Assembly (NCBI RefSeq): GCF_023716665.1
Contig: NZ_CP071859.1
Location: 2,232,001 to 2,296,000, forward strand
DNA from: Vibrio sp. SCSIO 43135
Lineage (GTDB): Bacteria > Pseudomonadota > Gammaproteobacteria > Enterobacterales > Vibrionaceae
Reading direction: 5' to 3'
DNA: 64,000 nucleotides
The notes under the pieces: generated by a model
Told to the model about the DNA's origin: nothing
Seen by the model: the letters and a program-made list of their open reading frames with translations, nothing else
Databases searched by the model: none
Translations under genes and position numbers: made by a program
In this document: positions 46,120-54,527 of the stretch, one piece after another
How the letters are laid out: every line of letters starts with the position of its first letter
How positions within the stretch are numbered: position 1 is the stretch's first letter

Positions 46120-46998
46120 TTAGTAAATGCACGCTTCTGTCATCGCTTGTGCAACGATAGGCTTCGCTTGCTCTGAAAGCTCAGTCAAAGGAAGACGCAA
46201 GCTACCGTCAGCAATGAGACCCATTTTGTGTGCAGCCCATTTCACTGGGATTGGGCTTGATTCGACAAACAAGTTTTTGTGCAGTGGCATAATGCGTTGA
46301 TTGATGATCTCTGCTTCTTCCCACTTGCCTTCTTTTGCTAAGCGGAACATTGTCGCCATATCTTCAGCAGCAATATTGTTTGTCACAGAGATAACACCGT
46401 GACCACCTTGTCTAACGAATTCAAGACCAGTACTGTCATCACCACTTAGTAAGATAAAATCTTCGCCACAAAGTTCACGGTGAGTTGCAATTCTGCTTAA
46501 ATCACCTGTCGCATCTTTCAGTGCAACGATGTTTTCGATCTCAGCAAGGCGTGCAACCGTATCTGGGTGTAGGTCTACCGCTGTACGGCCAGGTACATTA
46601 TACAAAATCTGAGGTACATCGCTTTCTTCTGCGATGGCTTTGTAGTGCTGGTACAAACCTTCTTGAGTTGGTTTGTTGTAGTACGGTGTTACGCTTAGGC
46701 AACCAGCGATACCAGAGTTGTTCAGCAAACGGCTAAATGTCACAGACTCGTGAGTTGCATTAGCGCCTGTTCCCGCAATAATTGGAATTCGACCATCCGC
46801 AAACTCGACCGCTTTAGTGACTACCTTGACATGCTCTTCAATGGTTAGCGTTGCGGACTCGCCTGTTGTTCCGACCGCAACAATACCGTCTGAACCAGCT
46901 GCCACGTGAAAATCCACCAGCTTTTTCAGGCTGATGAAATCTACTTCACCGTCTGAGTTAAACGGTGTGATTAACGCCACTATACTTCCTGAAAACAT
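46120..46998 (-). CDS. dapA: DapA, 4-hydroxy-tetrahydrodipicolinate synthase
   Basis: From ATG 46996-46998 (SD GGGAGAAAG) the protein has 292 residues. It is a TIM-barrel with motifs GTTGESATL near 43, [14 protein letters not shown] near 105, [11 protein letters not shown] near 132 and the Schiff-base lysine in [10 protein letters not shown] near 160. It condenses pyruvate and aspartate semialdehyde in the diaminopimelate/lysine path, so it works with dapE nearby. Upstream in-frame codons have no SD. Confidence 0.97.
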   Translation of the reverse strand: MFSGSIVALITPFNSDGEVDFISLKKLVDFHVAAGSDGIVAVGTTGESATLTIEEHVKVVTKAVEFADGRIPIIAGTGANATHESVTFSRLLNNSGIAGCLSVTPYYNKPTQEGLYQHYKAIAEESDVPQILYNVPGRTAVDLHPDTVARLAEIENIVALKDATGDLSRIATHRELCGEDFILLSGDDSTGLEFVRQGGHGVISVTNNIAAEDMATMFRLAKEGKWEEAEIINQRIMPLHKNLFVESSPIPVKWAAHKMGLIADGSLRLPLTELSEQAKPIVAQAMTEACIY

Positions 46999-47284
46999 GT
47001 CTTTCTCCCTATATTGATTCTTTTTGCATGGTACTGTAAGGCGATTGATAAACACAAGGAAATAAACTCGCTTAAATCACCTAAATGAGTGAATAATTAT
47101 CAGATGTTAGAGGTTTGGCATGAATCGCCAAGATCGCCATCAGTTATACCGCCATATTTGGTTGTCTTGTCAGCGTGACGTCATTAGCTCATGTGATACA
47201 CAATAAAAAGGCTTGGCCTCGCGTTTTTCTCCGCTACAACTGTGCTAACATGCTTATTAATGACCACATCAAATAAGCAAACAT

Positions 47285-47827
47285 ATGACCCAACATCTCG
47301 TCATCACCGCGGTCGGTACGGATCGCCCAGGCATCTGCAATCAGGTTGTCCATTTAGTGACCCAGTCGGGGTGTAACATTGTTGATAGCCGTATTGCCCT
47401 GTTTGGCAATGAGTTTACGCTTATCATGTTGCTTTCAGGGAATGCTAATGGCATTTCTCGCGTCGAAACCACTCTCCCTTTACTTGGTCAAGAACACGAC
47501 CTCATCACGATGATGAAGCGTACCTCAACGCACGATCTTATCGACAATGCCTACACCATAGAAGTGTTTGTAGAGTCAGATGACCAAGTAGGACTCACTG
47601 AAAAATTCACTCAGTTTTTCGCCGATAAAGATATCGGCCTCGGCTCTTTAAGTGCTCAAACCATCAGCAAATCAAAAGTTCAATCAGAGAAAGACCAATT
47701 CCATATTGCTCTTACCGCCTCCGTGGACTCTGGCTGTAACTTGATGCAACTCCAAGAAGAATTTGATGCACTTTGCCAATCCCTTGATGTTCAAGGCTCG
47801 CTCAACTTTATAAAAAACAGTCTATAA
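47285..47827 (+). CDS. gcvR: GcvR, glycine cleavage system regulator
   Basis: The 180-residue protein consists of two ACT domains: residues ~5-80 (VITAVGTDRPGICNQVVHLV) and ~93-175 (IEVFVESDDQVGLTEKFTQF). GcvR antagonises GcvA and so represses the gcv operon when glycine is scarce. It is divergent from dapA and 12 bases before bcp, as in E. coli. Confidence 0.94.
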   Translation: MTQHLVITAVGTDRPGICNQVVHLVTQSGCNIVDSRIALFGNEFTLIMLLSGNANGISRVETTLPLLGQEHDLITMMKRTSTHDLIDNAYTIEVFVESDDQVGLTEKFTQFFADKDIGLGSLSAQTISKSKVQSEKDQFHIALTASVDSGCNLMQLQEEFDALCQSLDVQGSLNFIKNSL

Positions 47828-47839
47828 AAAGGAATCGCA

Positions 47840-48310
47840 ATGAATACGTTGACAGCAGGTACGCCAGCTCCAGCATTTTCTCTATTAGATCAAGACGGCA
47901 ACACCGTTTCCCTTAGCGACTTCGCGGGTAAAAAAGTGTTGTTCTACTTCTACCCTAAAGCCATGACTCCAGGCTGTACCGTGCAAGCTCAAGGGCTTCG
48001 CGATACGAAAGCAGAGCTAGATGCTCATAATGTTGTGGTTCTAGGTGTGAGTATCGACCCGGTAAAACGCTTAGGTAAGTTTATCGAGCGTGATAACCTA
48101 AACTTCACTTTGCTGTCTGACGAAGACCACGCTATTGCGGACCAGTTCGGTGTTTGGGGCGAGAAGAAATTTATGGGCAAGGTATACGATGGCCTGCACC
48201 GCATCAGCTTCCTAATCAATGAAGAAGGCGTGATTGAACATGTTTTCAACAAGTTTAAAACTAAAACTCACCACGAAGTGGTTTTAAATTACTTAAACGA
48301 AAACGCATAA
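47840..48310 (+). CDS. bcp: Bcp, thiol peroxidase (PrxQ family)
   Basis: The 156-residue peroxiredoxin has the peroxidatic Cys in FYPKAMTPGCTVQ near residue 46. E. coli Bcp has a second Cys five residues later (CTVQAC); here that position is Gln (CTVQAQ), so it probably works as a one-Cys enzyme with an outside thiol. It reduces peroxides in the cytosol. SD AAAGGAA is upstream. A decayed copy of its 3' end lies at about 51576-51643. Confidence 0.95.
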   Translation: MNTLTAGTPAPAFSLLDQDGNTVSLSDFAGKKVLFYFYPKAMTPGCTVQAQGLRDTKAELDAHNVVVLGVSIDPVKRLGKFIERDNLNFTLLSDEDHAIADQFGVWGEKKFMGKVYDGLHRISFLINEEGVIEHVFNKFKTKTHHEVVLNYLNENA

Positions 48311-48329
48311 GCACTTCTTCGGTTAAAAT

Positions 48330-48361
48330 AAAAGCGCCAGTCATTAGACTGGCGCTTTTTT
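48330..48361 (+). terminator. Terminator after bcp (copy 1 of a repeated terminator)
   Basis: Perfect hairpin AAAGCGCCAGTC / GACTGGCGCTTT with an ATTA loop and T tail. The same hairpin recurs at 52250-52280 and, slightly changed, at 54459-54486. Confidence 0.9.
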
Positions 48362-48399
48362 GTTTAGTGGCAACCCGGTTCAATAATGCTATTGAAGCT

Positions 48400-48488
48400 C
48401 TAAACGATAAACGTATTCAGAATAGCATCTTGCTCACGGACGTTTTCAGTTTGAACTTGCATCGCGATGTTTGCATTCTCCGCGGCGT
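48400..48488 (-). pseudogene. Chemoreceptor 3'-end remnant
   Basis: The minus strand encodes [18 protein letters not shown]...FIV and a stop, almost identical to the last residues of both full chemoreceptors at 52320 and 54528. Identity ends abruptly at about 48488; no receptor sequence lies further upstream. It is a truncated gene end left by a rearrangement. Confidence 0.85.
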
Positions 48489-48811
48489 TAAATCTCGAAT
48501 ATTTGTAGAGAAGCTTTGGTAATTAGAGTCGTACCACCATATCTAAAGCCGTTACAGTTTTGGGAACTGCACGGACAAAAGCTAGAAATAGAGGGTTATG
48601 CATAAATCGAACAGCTTAATAACTAAAGAACATCATAGAGAAACGGTCAAGTACTTTAGCTGCAAGTAGCTAGTGCTCACGGACATTTGAATTGTGTTGG
48701 TTTCCCAAACAATAACTCAATGTATATAAGCCCGCAAACACTAGTGATTTACCTCGATACTTTCATATTTTCTAGAGTCAATTTATATCTAACCTTCATC
48801 GTCAAGCAAGA
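48489..48811. other. Gene-free AT-rich stretch left of the fusion gene
   Basis: No credible gene was found. One open stretch of 29 codons on the plus strand (48516-48605, including IRVVPPYLKPLQFWEL) has no start codon or SD and matches nothing I recognise. It may be a leftover gene end. Confidence 0.5.
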
Positions 48812-51241
48812 CTACTTCTTGAATCGCGTTGGATACTGAACTATTACATTGTTAACCAATGGATCAGAGGTGATCGGGATAGAATCAAACTTAATCTGGA
48901 AGTCTTTATCTGATGTATTTAAAGATAACCAAGTATTGAGTTCTATATCCAACTCCTTTACTGCATCTATAGTAAGGCTGTTCACTATATAATCATAAAC
49001 TCTATAATTAAAACTTAAGGAGGATAGGTGTTGCGATTTTATCTGCGCTATTAACTGTCTATTAAAGTCGGCAATACCGTCAATTGATTGATAATCGACA
49101 AGCTTTTTAGTAGGTAAATAATAACTCGTATTCCAACCACTTAAAGACAATTCTTTTAGCTTATCTCCCCGAAATGACGTTTCAAAAAGAGCCCTTCTCT
49201 TTATGTCAAATTTCTCATCCAGCTCATTAAGCTCATTGAAAACGGAAGCAAAGTTGTTGTCGTTCAAGTTTTTAAAGTCTATCCAGATCTGTTCAAAACT
49301 TTGATTTTCGTACTCTAGATAGTCCTTAAGAGTGATTCCAACCAAAGTGTTATTATCGTGACCTAAAACAATATTTTTACCATCATATAGGGCGTCAAAT
49401 TCTATACGGTTAAACTCTTGTTTCTTAGCATCGATAAGAGCACCAACTGTGTTAACTCTATGTGCCATAACCTTTTCATTATTAGCCACATTTGCCTTTG
49501 TCAACTGAGATGGCAATTCTGAAATATTAATCTTCCCATGTAACGTCTTAGGTTTATCAATACCAAATAAAGAACTAGCAATGCTATTACTTTCTTTGTA
49601 CAAATCTGTATCAATATTCATAACACCAATTAAATAATCAAAAATAAGATCATTTGTAAACACTTCATCTTTATTACTATCAAGTACCTTTTTTATATCA
49701 GAATCTAAACCATCTGATCCCCAAATTATTAGTGGTATTTCTGACATGTACTCTGTGAATTTTGCAGAATTATGTCCTAACTTATTAAAAACATCTTCAC
49801 CATGGTCAGAGAAAAACGTTAGAGTTTTAAAGTTACTCTTATCTCTGACCATATCATATAGTTCAGATAAAAATTCATCAGTATACTTTACACTTCTATC
49901 ATAGCAGTAGTCTTGTTTATTAACATAAACAAATGGCTCTTGCTTCTCTAGTTTTACCTGCTGACCTTTTGTTCTATCACAATAAGACCCATGACTACCC
50001 ATCATATGAACAAAAATAACTGTACTTTCACTCTCATTAACCATTGATAAGTATTTTCTAATCTCTGGAAGCATGTCCTTATCTAGGTGCTTCCTTTTAC
50101 TTGTCCTACCAATTGTCCCATGGGTAATGAATTTTTGGTAATCGGCACTGTCAGAGATAATACTAACAACGTTATCGTGCTTACCCATTTTCAATTGATT
50201 GCTAAACCAAGCTGTATTAAACCCTGCTTCATTAGCAATCTGAATAATTGAAGGGGATTCGTAGTATTTCTTACTGTTGTACTGATTAGAACTCGTCAAA
50301 GCTAAGGACAAAGAAGGCATTGTATGTGTATGATTTGAATAAGCTTGTGTGTAAACAATACCATCAGAGGAACTTATCCACGGCGTTGTTTCTGAAGCAT
50401 AGCCATAGGATGACATATTATACCTGGCCAATGCTTCACCAATAACGACCACATGTAATTCAGGCTCACTTGATGATGTAGCATCGAAAGAGGCGACTGA
50501 AAATTTTTCCCTAGCAGATTCGAATAAAGAAAGTTCCTTATGATACATATCATAGTACGACTTAATAACTCTAATATCTTTTAATGTCTCTTTATTATAA
50601 GACATACTCATAAACAGGGAGAAAACAATTATCAACAGTATTTTAACTTTACTGTCAACCGTATGAGACCTAACTTTAAATATTATCGTAACAAAAAATA
50701 CAAAAGTAATAAACGATAATATTAAGAAAATAAGATAGCCAACATTAATATTATCAACAACAAAGCTTATAGACTCACCTATGTTTGATTGAAGTATCGC
50801 ATAAACCCCATCTGTATTTATCACACCTGAAGTTTTATAGTATCCAACAAGAAATATTGAAATAATTGAGATAAATATATATATCAACAGCATAGGAAAC
50901 TTAACTATTGAGTATGGCTTTTCAAGCGACATAAGCAAACAACTTATTACGCATAGAAATGCTAATGAAGATGTTACAAAAATAACAAAATCAATATTTA
51001 CATTCGAACTTATACTTTTCGAATAAGCATAAATAAAAAAGAAAGATATAACAGATGACATTAAAACTAGTTGCTTTGACTTATTGCTTTTAAATAAAAC
51101 AATTAAGGATGACCACAAAAAGAATAAATTTAAGCTGTATAAGTATATTGATACCCCGCTAAAAATTTCTTTTAATGGATTAATAGAAATTAAAGCAATA
51201 AAAATAATTAATATATATATATAATTCTTCATAGGTTTCAT
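48812..51241 (-). CDS. Phosphoethanolamine-transferase-like membrane enzyme fused to a GDPD/PLC-like domain
   Basis: The 809-residue protein has about seven hydrophobic helices in residues 6-215. A sulfatase-fold domain follows (~260-560) with motifs of the EptA/EptB/CptA family: VVVIGEALARYNMSSYGY (metal-site Glu269), candidate nucleophile Thr307 in HTHTMPSL, MGSHGSY near 414 and FFSDHGED near 477. These enzymes move phosphoethanolamine or similar head groups to lipid A, core sugar or glycans in the periplasm. Residues ~588-809 are extra: AHRVNT (His594), IEFDALYDG (Glu614, Asp616), LGHD (His628, Asp629) and IWIDFKN follow the GDPD/PLC-like active-site order. The gene is very AT-rich and alone within a duplicated junction, so it was probably acquired. 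The acceptor is unknown. Confidence 0.8.
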   Translation of the reverse strand: MKPMKNYIYILIIFIALISINPLKEIFSGVSIYLYSLNLFFLWSSLIVLFKSNKSKQLVLMSSVISFFFIYAYSKSISSNVNIDFVIFVTSSLAFLCVISCLLMSLEKPYSIVKFPMLLIYIFISIISIFLVGYYKTSGVINTDGVYAILQSNIGESISFVVDNINVGYLIFLILSFITFVFFVTIIFKVRSHTVDSKVKILLIIVFSLFMSMSYNKETLKDIRVIKSYYDMYHKELSLFESAREKFSVASFDATSSSEPELHVVVIGEALARYNMSSYGYASETTPWISSSDGIVYTQAYSNHTHTMPSLSLALTSSNQYNSKKYYESPSIIQIANEAGFNTAWFSNQLKMGKHDNVVSIISDSADYQKFITHGTIGRTSKRKHLDKDMLPEIRKYLSMVNESESTVIFVHMMGSHGSYCDRTKGQQVKLEKQEPFVYVNKQDYCYDRSVKYTDEFLSELYDMVRDKSNFKTLTFFSDHGEDVFNKLGHNSAKFTEYMSEIPLIIWGSDGLDSDIKKVLDSNKDEVFTNDLIFDYLIGVMNIDTDLYKESNSIASSLFGIDKPKTLHGKINISELPSQLTKANVANNEKVMAHRVNTVGALIDAKKQEFNRIEFDALYDGKNIVLGHDNNTLVGITLKDYLEYENQSFEQIWIDFKNLNDNNFASVFNELNELDEKFDIKRRALFETSFRGDKLKELSLSGWNTSYYLPTKKLVDYQSIDGIADFNRQLIAQIKSQHLSSLSFNYRVYDYIVNSLTIDAVKELDIELNTWLSLNTSDKDFQIKFDSIPITSDPLVNNVIVQYPTRFKK

Positions 51242-51575
51242 TCAAAAGGGGAGCATATCATTGTAGAGGTAAGTATTGTATCATAGAGTTTCATAAACAG
51301 CTTACTATGTTATCACAAACACCGTGGCAAATGAGCATGACGTCTGTTTTTGCCAAACGGTTTGTGACAATAAAGACCAGAACCCACGCGTTTTATACGA
51401 GTTCTCTCACAAAGAATTCGAGGAAACTCATGTGACTAAAAGTAATGCAAATTCCTATCGTTAAGGTCGTTCCAAAAATATCTACTAGGTTGATAACATA
51501 AACGTGGTTTATAGATAGTGCCCAAAGCTTGTGTATTTTAATTTATCCAAATGACTTGGGCGAATATTTTTCGGT
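51242..51575. other. Gene-free stretch right of the fusion gene
   Basis: No gene was seen. It should contain the promoter of the fusion gene. An imperfect inverted repeat lies at 51313-51367 (TCACAAAC / GTTTGTGA outer arms, TGGCAAA / TTTGCCA inner arms). Confidence 0.5.
51313..51367. repeat. Imperfect inverted repeat
   Basis: Outer arms TCACAAAC and GTTTGTGA (8 pairs) and inner arms TGGCAAA and TTTGCCA (7 pairs) enclose a 17-base loop, with four unpaired bases on each side between arms. Its role is unknown; it has no T run and is not a standard terminator. Confidence 0.6.
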
Positions 51576-51643
51576 TGACACCGCATCAGTTTCCTAATCA
51601 GTGAAGAAGGTGTGATTGAGCACGTTTTCAATGATTTTAAGTA
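51576..51643 (+). pseudogene. bcp 3'-end remnant (diverged allele)
   Basis: The plus strand encodes HRISFLISEEGVIEHVFNDFK and then a stop, closely similar to Bcp residues 120-140 encoded at about 48197-48260. Base identity is roughly 85-90%, and the residue differences (S for N, D for K) look like orthologue variation. So it may come from another Vibrio's bcp and not from the local copy. No upstream part is present. Confidence 0.8.
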
Positions 51644-51700
51644 AATTACCAACTTCAAAAAAGGTGGCTGTGTGTGCTTCCCCTAAAAGGGAGCCTTTGT

Positions 51701-52115
51701 TTAGTCTAGTGCTAATTGTTGTTGCTTCACGCGCTCTTTCTTCTCCTGATGCCTCACGTAACGTCGAATGATTTCTTCATTAATTCCTACGCCATCGACA
51801 AAATAGCCCTGTTGCCAAAAGTGATTATCCCAAAGCTTCTTTTTCCTCAAATATGGAAACTTACTGAAGAGTTTTAAGGCTATTTTACCTTTCAATACGC
51901 CCATCAACTTGGTTATGGATAACTTGGTGAAACTTTTACTACTAAGCGCACTTAATCAACCTCTACCTTCAACTCAACAACTTCACATCCAAGTTGATTA
52001 GTAAATCATTAATACACCGGTATACTTCTTTTCCTACATTGTTCTAAAGATCCTAGAACGGTATTTCTGGCGTCCACACTATGTGATATTGACATCTTCA
52101 AAATACGTGGAAGCT
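51701..52115 (-). pseudogene. IS200/IS605-family TnpA transposase, inactivated
   Basis: The last 68 codons are open and contain IS200 TnpA hallmarks: MGVLKGKIALKLFSKFPYL, NHFWQQGYFVDGVG and RRYVRHQEKKER. Upstream, other frames give QLGCEVVELKVEVD, a stop, then VRLVVKVSP. The stop and Arg replace the two His of the HUH motif (DHVHLV in active enzymes). A further frameshift follows before LSITKLMGVL, and YHIVWTP near 52070-52091 marks the N-terminal part in another frame. The element is dead. A small hairpin (GCTTCCCCT / AGGGAGCC, 51677-51695) lies downstream and may be a remnant of the element end. Confidence 0.85.
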
Positions 52116-52249
52116 TAATGTTTCTACCCATGTTATTTGTGCTCTTTGACTTCGCTAAAAATCAAGAGATCATTTAATATGGGCATAGTTACAGGCAAGC
52201 CTAACCGAATGATGACCAACTACTAAAGTAGGTCGTTTAGAGCTGAAAT
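52116..52249. other. Short gene-free stretch right of the IS200 remnant
   Basis: No gene was seen between the transposase remnant and the repeated terminator. The right border of the IS remnant cannot be fixed by eye. Confidence 0.4.
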
Positions 52250-52408
52250 AAAAGCGCCAGTCATTAGACTGGCGCTTTTTAGTTTAGTGGCAATCCGGTT
52301 CAATAATACTATTCAAGCTCTAAACGATAAACTTGTTCAGAATCGCGTCTTGCTCACGGACGTTTTCAGTTTGAACTTGCATCGCTATGTTTGCGTTCTC
52401 TGCAGAAT
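52247..52408. repeat. Right copy of the ~160-base direct repeat
   Basis: Same content as 48327-48488: terminator, spacer and the last ~29 codons of a chemoreceptor, here still joined to the full gene. The offset between the two copies is a constant 3920 bases. Confidence 0.85.
52250..52280 (-). terminator. Terminator after the first chemoreceptor gene (copy 2)
   Basis: Perfect hairpin AAAGCGCCAGTC / GACTGGCGCTTT with A and T runs on both sides, so it works in either direction. It lies 40 bases past the chemoreceptor stop. Confidence 0.88.
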
Positions 52409-54188
52409 CCGCCACTTGAGTCGATAGGTCTTTGATCTTCACCGTATTGTTGTTGATCTCTTCCGCTACCAAGCTCTGCTCTTCAGCTGCAGAAGCAATC
52501 TGTAGGTTCATGTCTGAAATCTGTTGGATTGAATCTCGGATACGCTGTAAAGAAGCGTTTGCCGCTTGAGCTTTATCTACCGCATCAACCGCTGTTGTTT
52601 TGCTCTCGTTCATCGCCGCCGAGACCGAGCTTGCGCCCGCTTGTAACTGCTCAATCATGCTTCGAATTTCAGTCGTTGACTCTTGAGTACGTTGCGCCAA
52701 AGTACGAACTTCGTCTGCAACTACCGCAAAGCCTCGGCCTGACTCACCAGCACGCGCTGCCTCAATCGCAGCATTCAACGCAAGCAAGTTGGTTTGATCG
52801 GCGATGTCGTTGATGACTTTCAAGATCGTTTCAATGTTCGCTGTCGCTGACTCTAGCCCATGAACTTCTTCAACAGCTTGGTCGATACGTGCAGAAAGGT
52901 TATCAATCGAAATCGTGGTTTCATTAACGACTTGAGAACCCATTTCAGTCGCGTCATCGGCATCTTTCGCAGCAGAAGCTGCACCTTGAGCATTGTTTGC
53001 AACTTCAGTTGCCGTCACCGACATCTCATGCATTGCCGTCGCTAATTGTTCCAACTCATGTAGCTGACTGCGCATCGCTTCCGCTGATTGCTCCGCCCCC
53101 TGAACGGTTGCCTCAGTACCGCGCATAATCTCAGCACCAATCGCTTTGGATTGAGTAATTTGCTGCTGAAGTGTTTCTGTAAAGGTATTAAAGCCTTTGG
53201 CTAACTCGGCAAACTCTGCGTCTGTATTAGTGTCTAAACGTTTAGTTAGATCGCCCTGACCTGATGCTACGTCCTGAATGGCGTCATTAAGTGTCCCAAG
53301 AGGGCGCATAAGAGAACGAATCAATACAAGCAATATGACGACACTGATAACCACTGCAATAATGGTGTAAACAATCGAGCTACTTCGTAAATCGTTCACT
53401 GACTGGTAAGCAATACTTTCGTCGAGAATGACGCCCACATACCAGTCTTCACCTGGAACTACAGCAAAGTTCAACGTATAGGAATCACCATCCAGCTCCA
53501 TATGCTGTGTACTATCTTTAATTTCCGCATTGGGCATGTAGCTGCTTAGCGGCTTACCATTCTTTTCTTTGTCAGGGTGAGCTATCGTTGTTCCGTCCCC
53601 AGAAACAATAAACACGTACCCTGCATCAAACAAACTCACCTTATTTACGATATCTGCAAGTCCAGCGAGGCTAACGTCATAGAAAATTGCTCCGACAAAC
53701 TTACCTGCATCTCGCACCGGAGTCGCTATAGAAACCAATATTTCATTGGTGGCAGAGTCTGCATAAGGAGCGGTGATGATCAATTTGCCTGCATTTTTTG
53801 CATCGATATACCACGGGCGGGCACGTGGATCCCAGCTTGCACCTGGGTCCCAGCTAGGGTCATTACTAACATGTGAACCATCGTTCTCAAACCCTATTCC
53901 TGCAAGTAAAAATGTATCTTTAACAACAGGTCTTGAAATTACATCTCGAATTTTGTTTGGTGAAAGGTCAAGCTCTAACATACTCGTTGAGTAAGCAGCA
54001 ATTGACTTTCGACCTTCAATCTCTGAAGAGACGGTATCGCGCACTCCATTCACAATTTCTGTCACACTGGATTCAACTTGTTTCTTCACTTCAGCTTGCA
54101 TAGTGAAGTACTGCTTAGCAGTAAGTAACGACACCGTCACAAGTAGCAAGACAGAAGATGCAGCAACTATTTTCTGACTAAATTTCAT
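52320..54188 (-). CDS. Methyl-accepting chemotaxis protein with dCache_1 sensor
   Basis: The 622-residue receptor has a membrane helix (residues ~8-28), a periplasmic dCache domain (~35-270), a second helix (~275-297), HAMP (~298-350) and a signalling domain with hairpin tip [20 protein letters not shown] near 500. The sensor has the amino-acid-binding dCache pattern RARPWY...APYADS...FYDV, so an amino-acid ligand is likely; this is inference from the motif. It ends in NKFIV, without a CheR-docking pentapeptide. Its C-terminal half is nearly identical to the next receptor. It ends at a terminator shared with bcp. Confidence 0.93.
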   Translation of the reverse strand: MKFSQKIVAASSVLLLVTVSLLTAKQYFTMQAEVKKQVESSVTEIVNGVRDTVSSEIEGRKSIAAYSTSMLELDLSPNKIRDVISRPVVKDTFLLAGIGFENDGSHVSNDPSWDPGASWDPRARPWYIDAKNAGKLIITAPYADSATNEILVSIATPVRDAGKFVGAIFYDVSLAGLADIVNKVSLFDAGYVFIVSGDGTTIAHPDKEKNGKPLSSYMPNAEIKDSTQHMELDGDSYTLNFAVVPGEDWYVGVILDESIAYQSVNDLRSSSIVYTIIAVVISVVILLVLIRSLMRPLGTLNDAIQDVASGQGDLTKRLDTNTDAEFAELAKGFNTFTETLQQQITQSKAIGAEIMRGTEATVQGAEQSAEAMRSQLHELEQLATAMHEMSVTATEVANNAQGAASAAKDADDATEMGSQVVNETTISIDNLSARIDQAVEEVHGLESATANIETILKVINDIADQTNLLALNAAIEAARAGESGRGFAVVADEVRTLAQRTQESTTEIRSMIEQLQAGASSVSAAMNESKTTAVDAVDKAQAANASLQRIRDSIQQISDMNLQIASAAEEQSLVAEEINNNTVKIKDLSTQVADSAENANIAMQVQTENVREQDAILNKFIV

Positions 54189-54241
54189 AGATTCCCTCGA
54201 TTAATATATATGCCATTTATTATTGTTATTCTTCGCACTTT

Positions 54242-54268
54242 GTATCGACCTGATAACAAATCTCTAAA
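54242..54268 (-). promoter_or_regulatory. Possible sigma28 promoter of the first chemoreceptor
   Basis: The minus strand reads TTTAGAGA-N11-GTCGATAC. The -10 matches GCCGATAA in six of eight, the -35 is poor. It lies 54 bases upstream of the start. It is weak by itself, but chemoreceptors are often sigma28 genes. Confidence 0.35.
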
Positions 54269-54337
54269 GTCATTTTTCTTCAATTTGTTGGCGCACTTAG
54301 TGGTTTATCAATAAAAGTATAGTTGCTTCTAAAAATA

Positions 54338-54371
54338 AAAGGCAGTATCAGCAAAACCTGATACTGCCTTT
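54338..54371 (-). terminator. Second hairpin between the two chemoreceptor genes
   Basis: AAAGGCAGTATCAG / CTGATACTGCCTTT, 14 perfect pairs with a six-base loop; the minus strand continues TATTTTTAG. With 54459-54486 it forms a tandem stop after the second chemoreceptor gene. Confidence 0.8.
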
Positions 54372-54458
54372 CTTCAATTGAGTCTCAAACCAACACTGAT
54401 TGCGAAGTCGTTCTGTATTAATTGAGCGATAACACATCTGTGCCTTCATCTAAAAACA

Positions 54459-54486
54459 AAAGCGCCAGTCATTAGACTGGCGTTTT
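54459..54486 (-). terminator. Terminator after the second chemoreceptor gene (copy 3)
   Basis: AAAGCGCCAGTC-ATTA-GACTGGCG-TTTTAT: same arms and loop as the two copies at 48330 and 52250, with one G/C pair lost. It lies 42 bases past the receptor stop. Confidence 0.85.
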
Positions 54487-54527
54487 ATATTTAACAACGT
54501 CCTTATTCGAGAATACCGTCCAAGGAT

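Larger units (their letters stand above)
48327..48488. repeat. Left copy of a ~160-base direct repeat (terminator plus chemoreceptor 3' end)
   Basis: This segment aligns base for base, at about 90% identity by eye, with 52247-52408. It includes the bcp terminator and the last ~29 codons of a chemoreceptor gene. The two copies flank the AT-rich segment with the fusion gene. Confidence 0.85.

Noticed and set aside
48516..48605. 29-codon open stretch on the plus strand
   Set aside because: No start codon, no SD and no family match; too short to call.
51313..51367. Possible integron attC site
   Set aside because: The arms lack the attC core sequences (RYYYAAC and GTTRRRY at the ends with spacer pattern), and no gene cassette series is present.
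51701..51907. Small intact 68-residue protein
   Set aside because: It is the C-terminal piece of a broken IS200 transposase, not a gene of its own.
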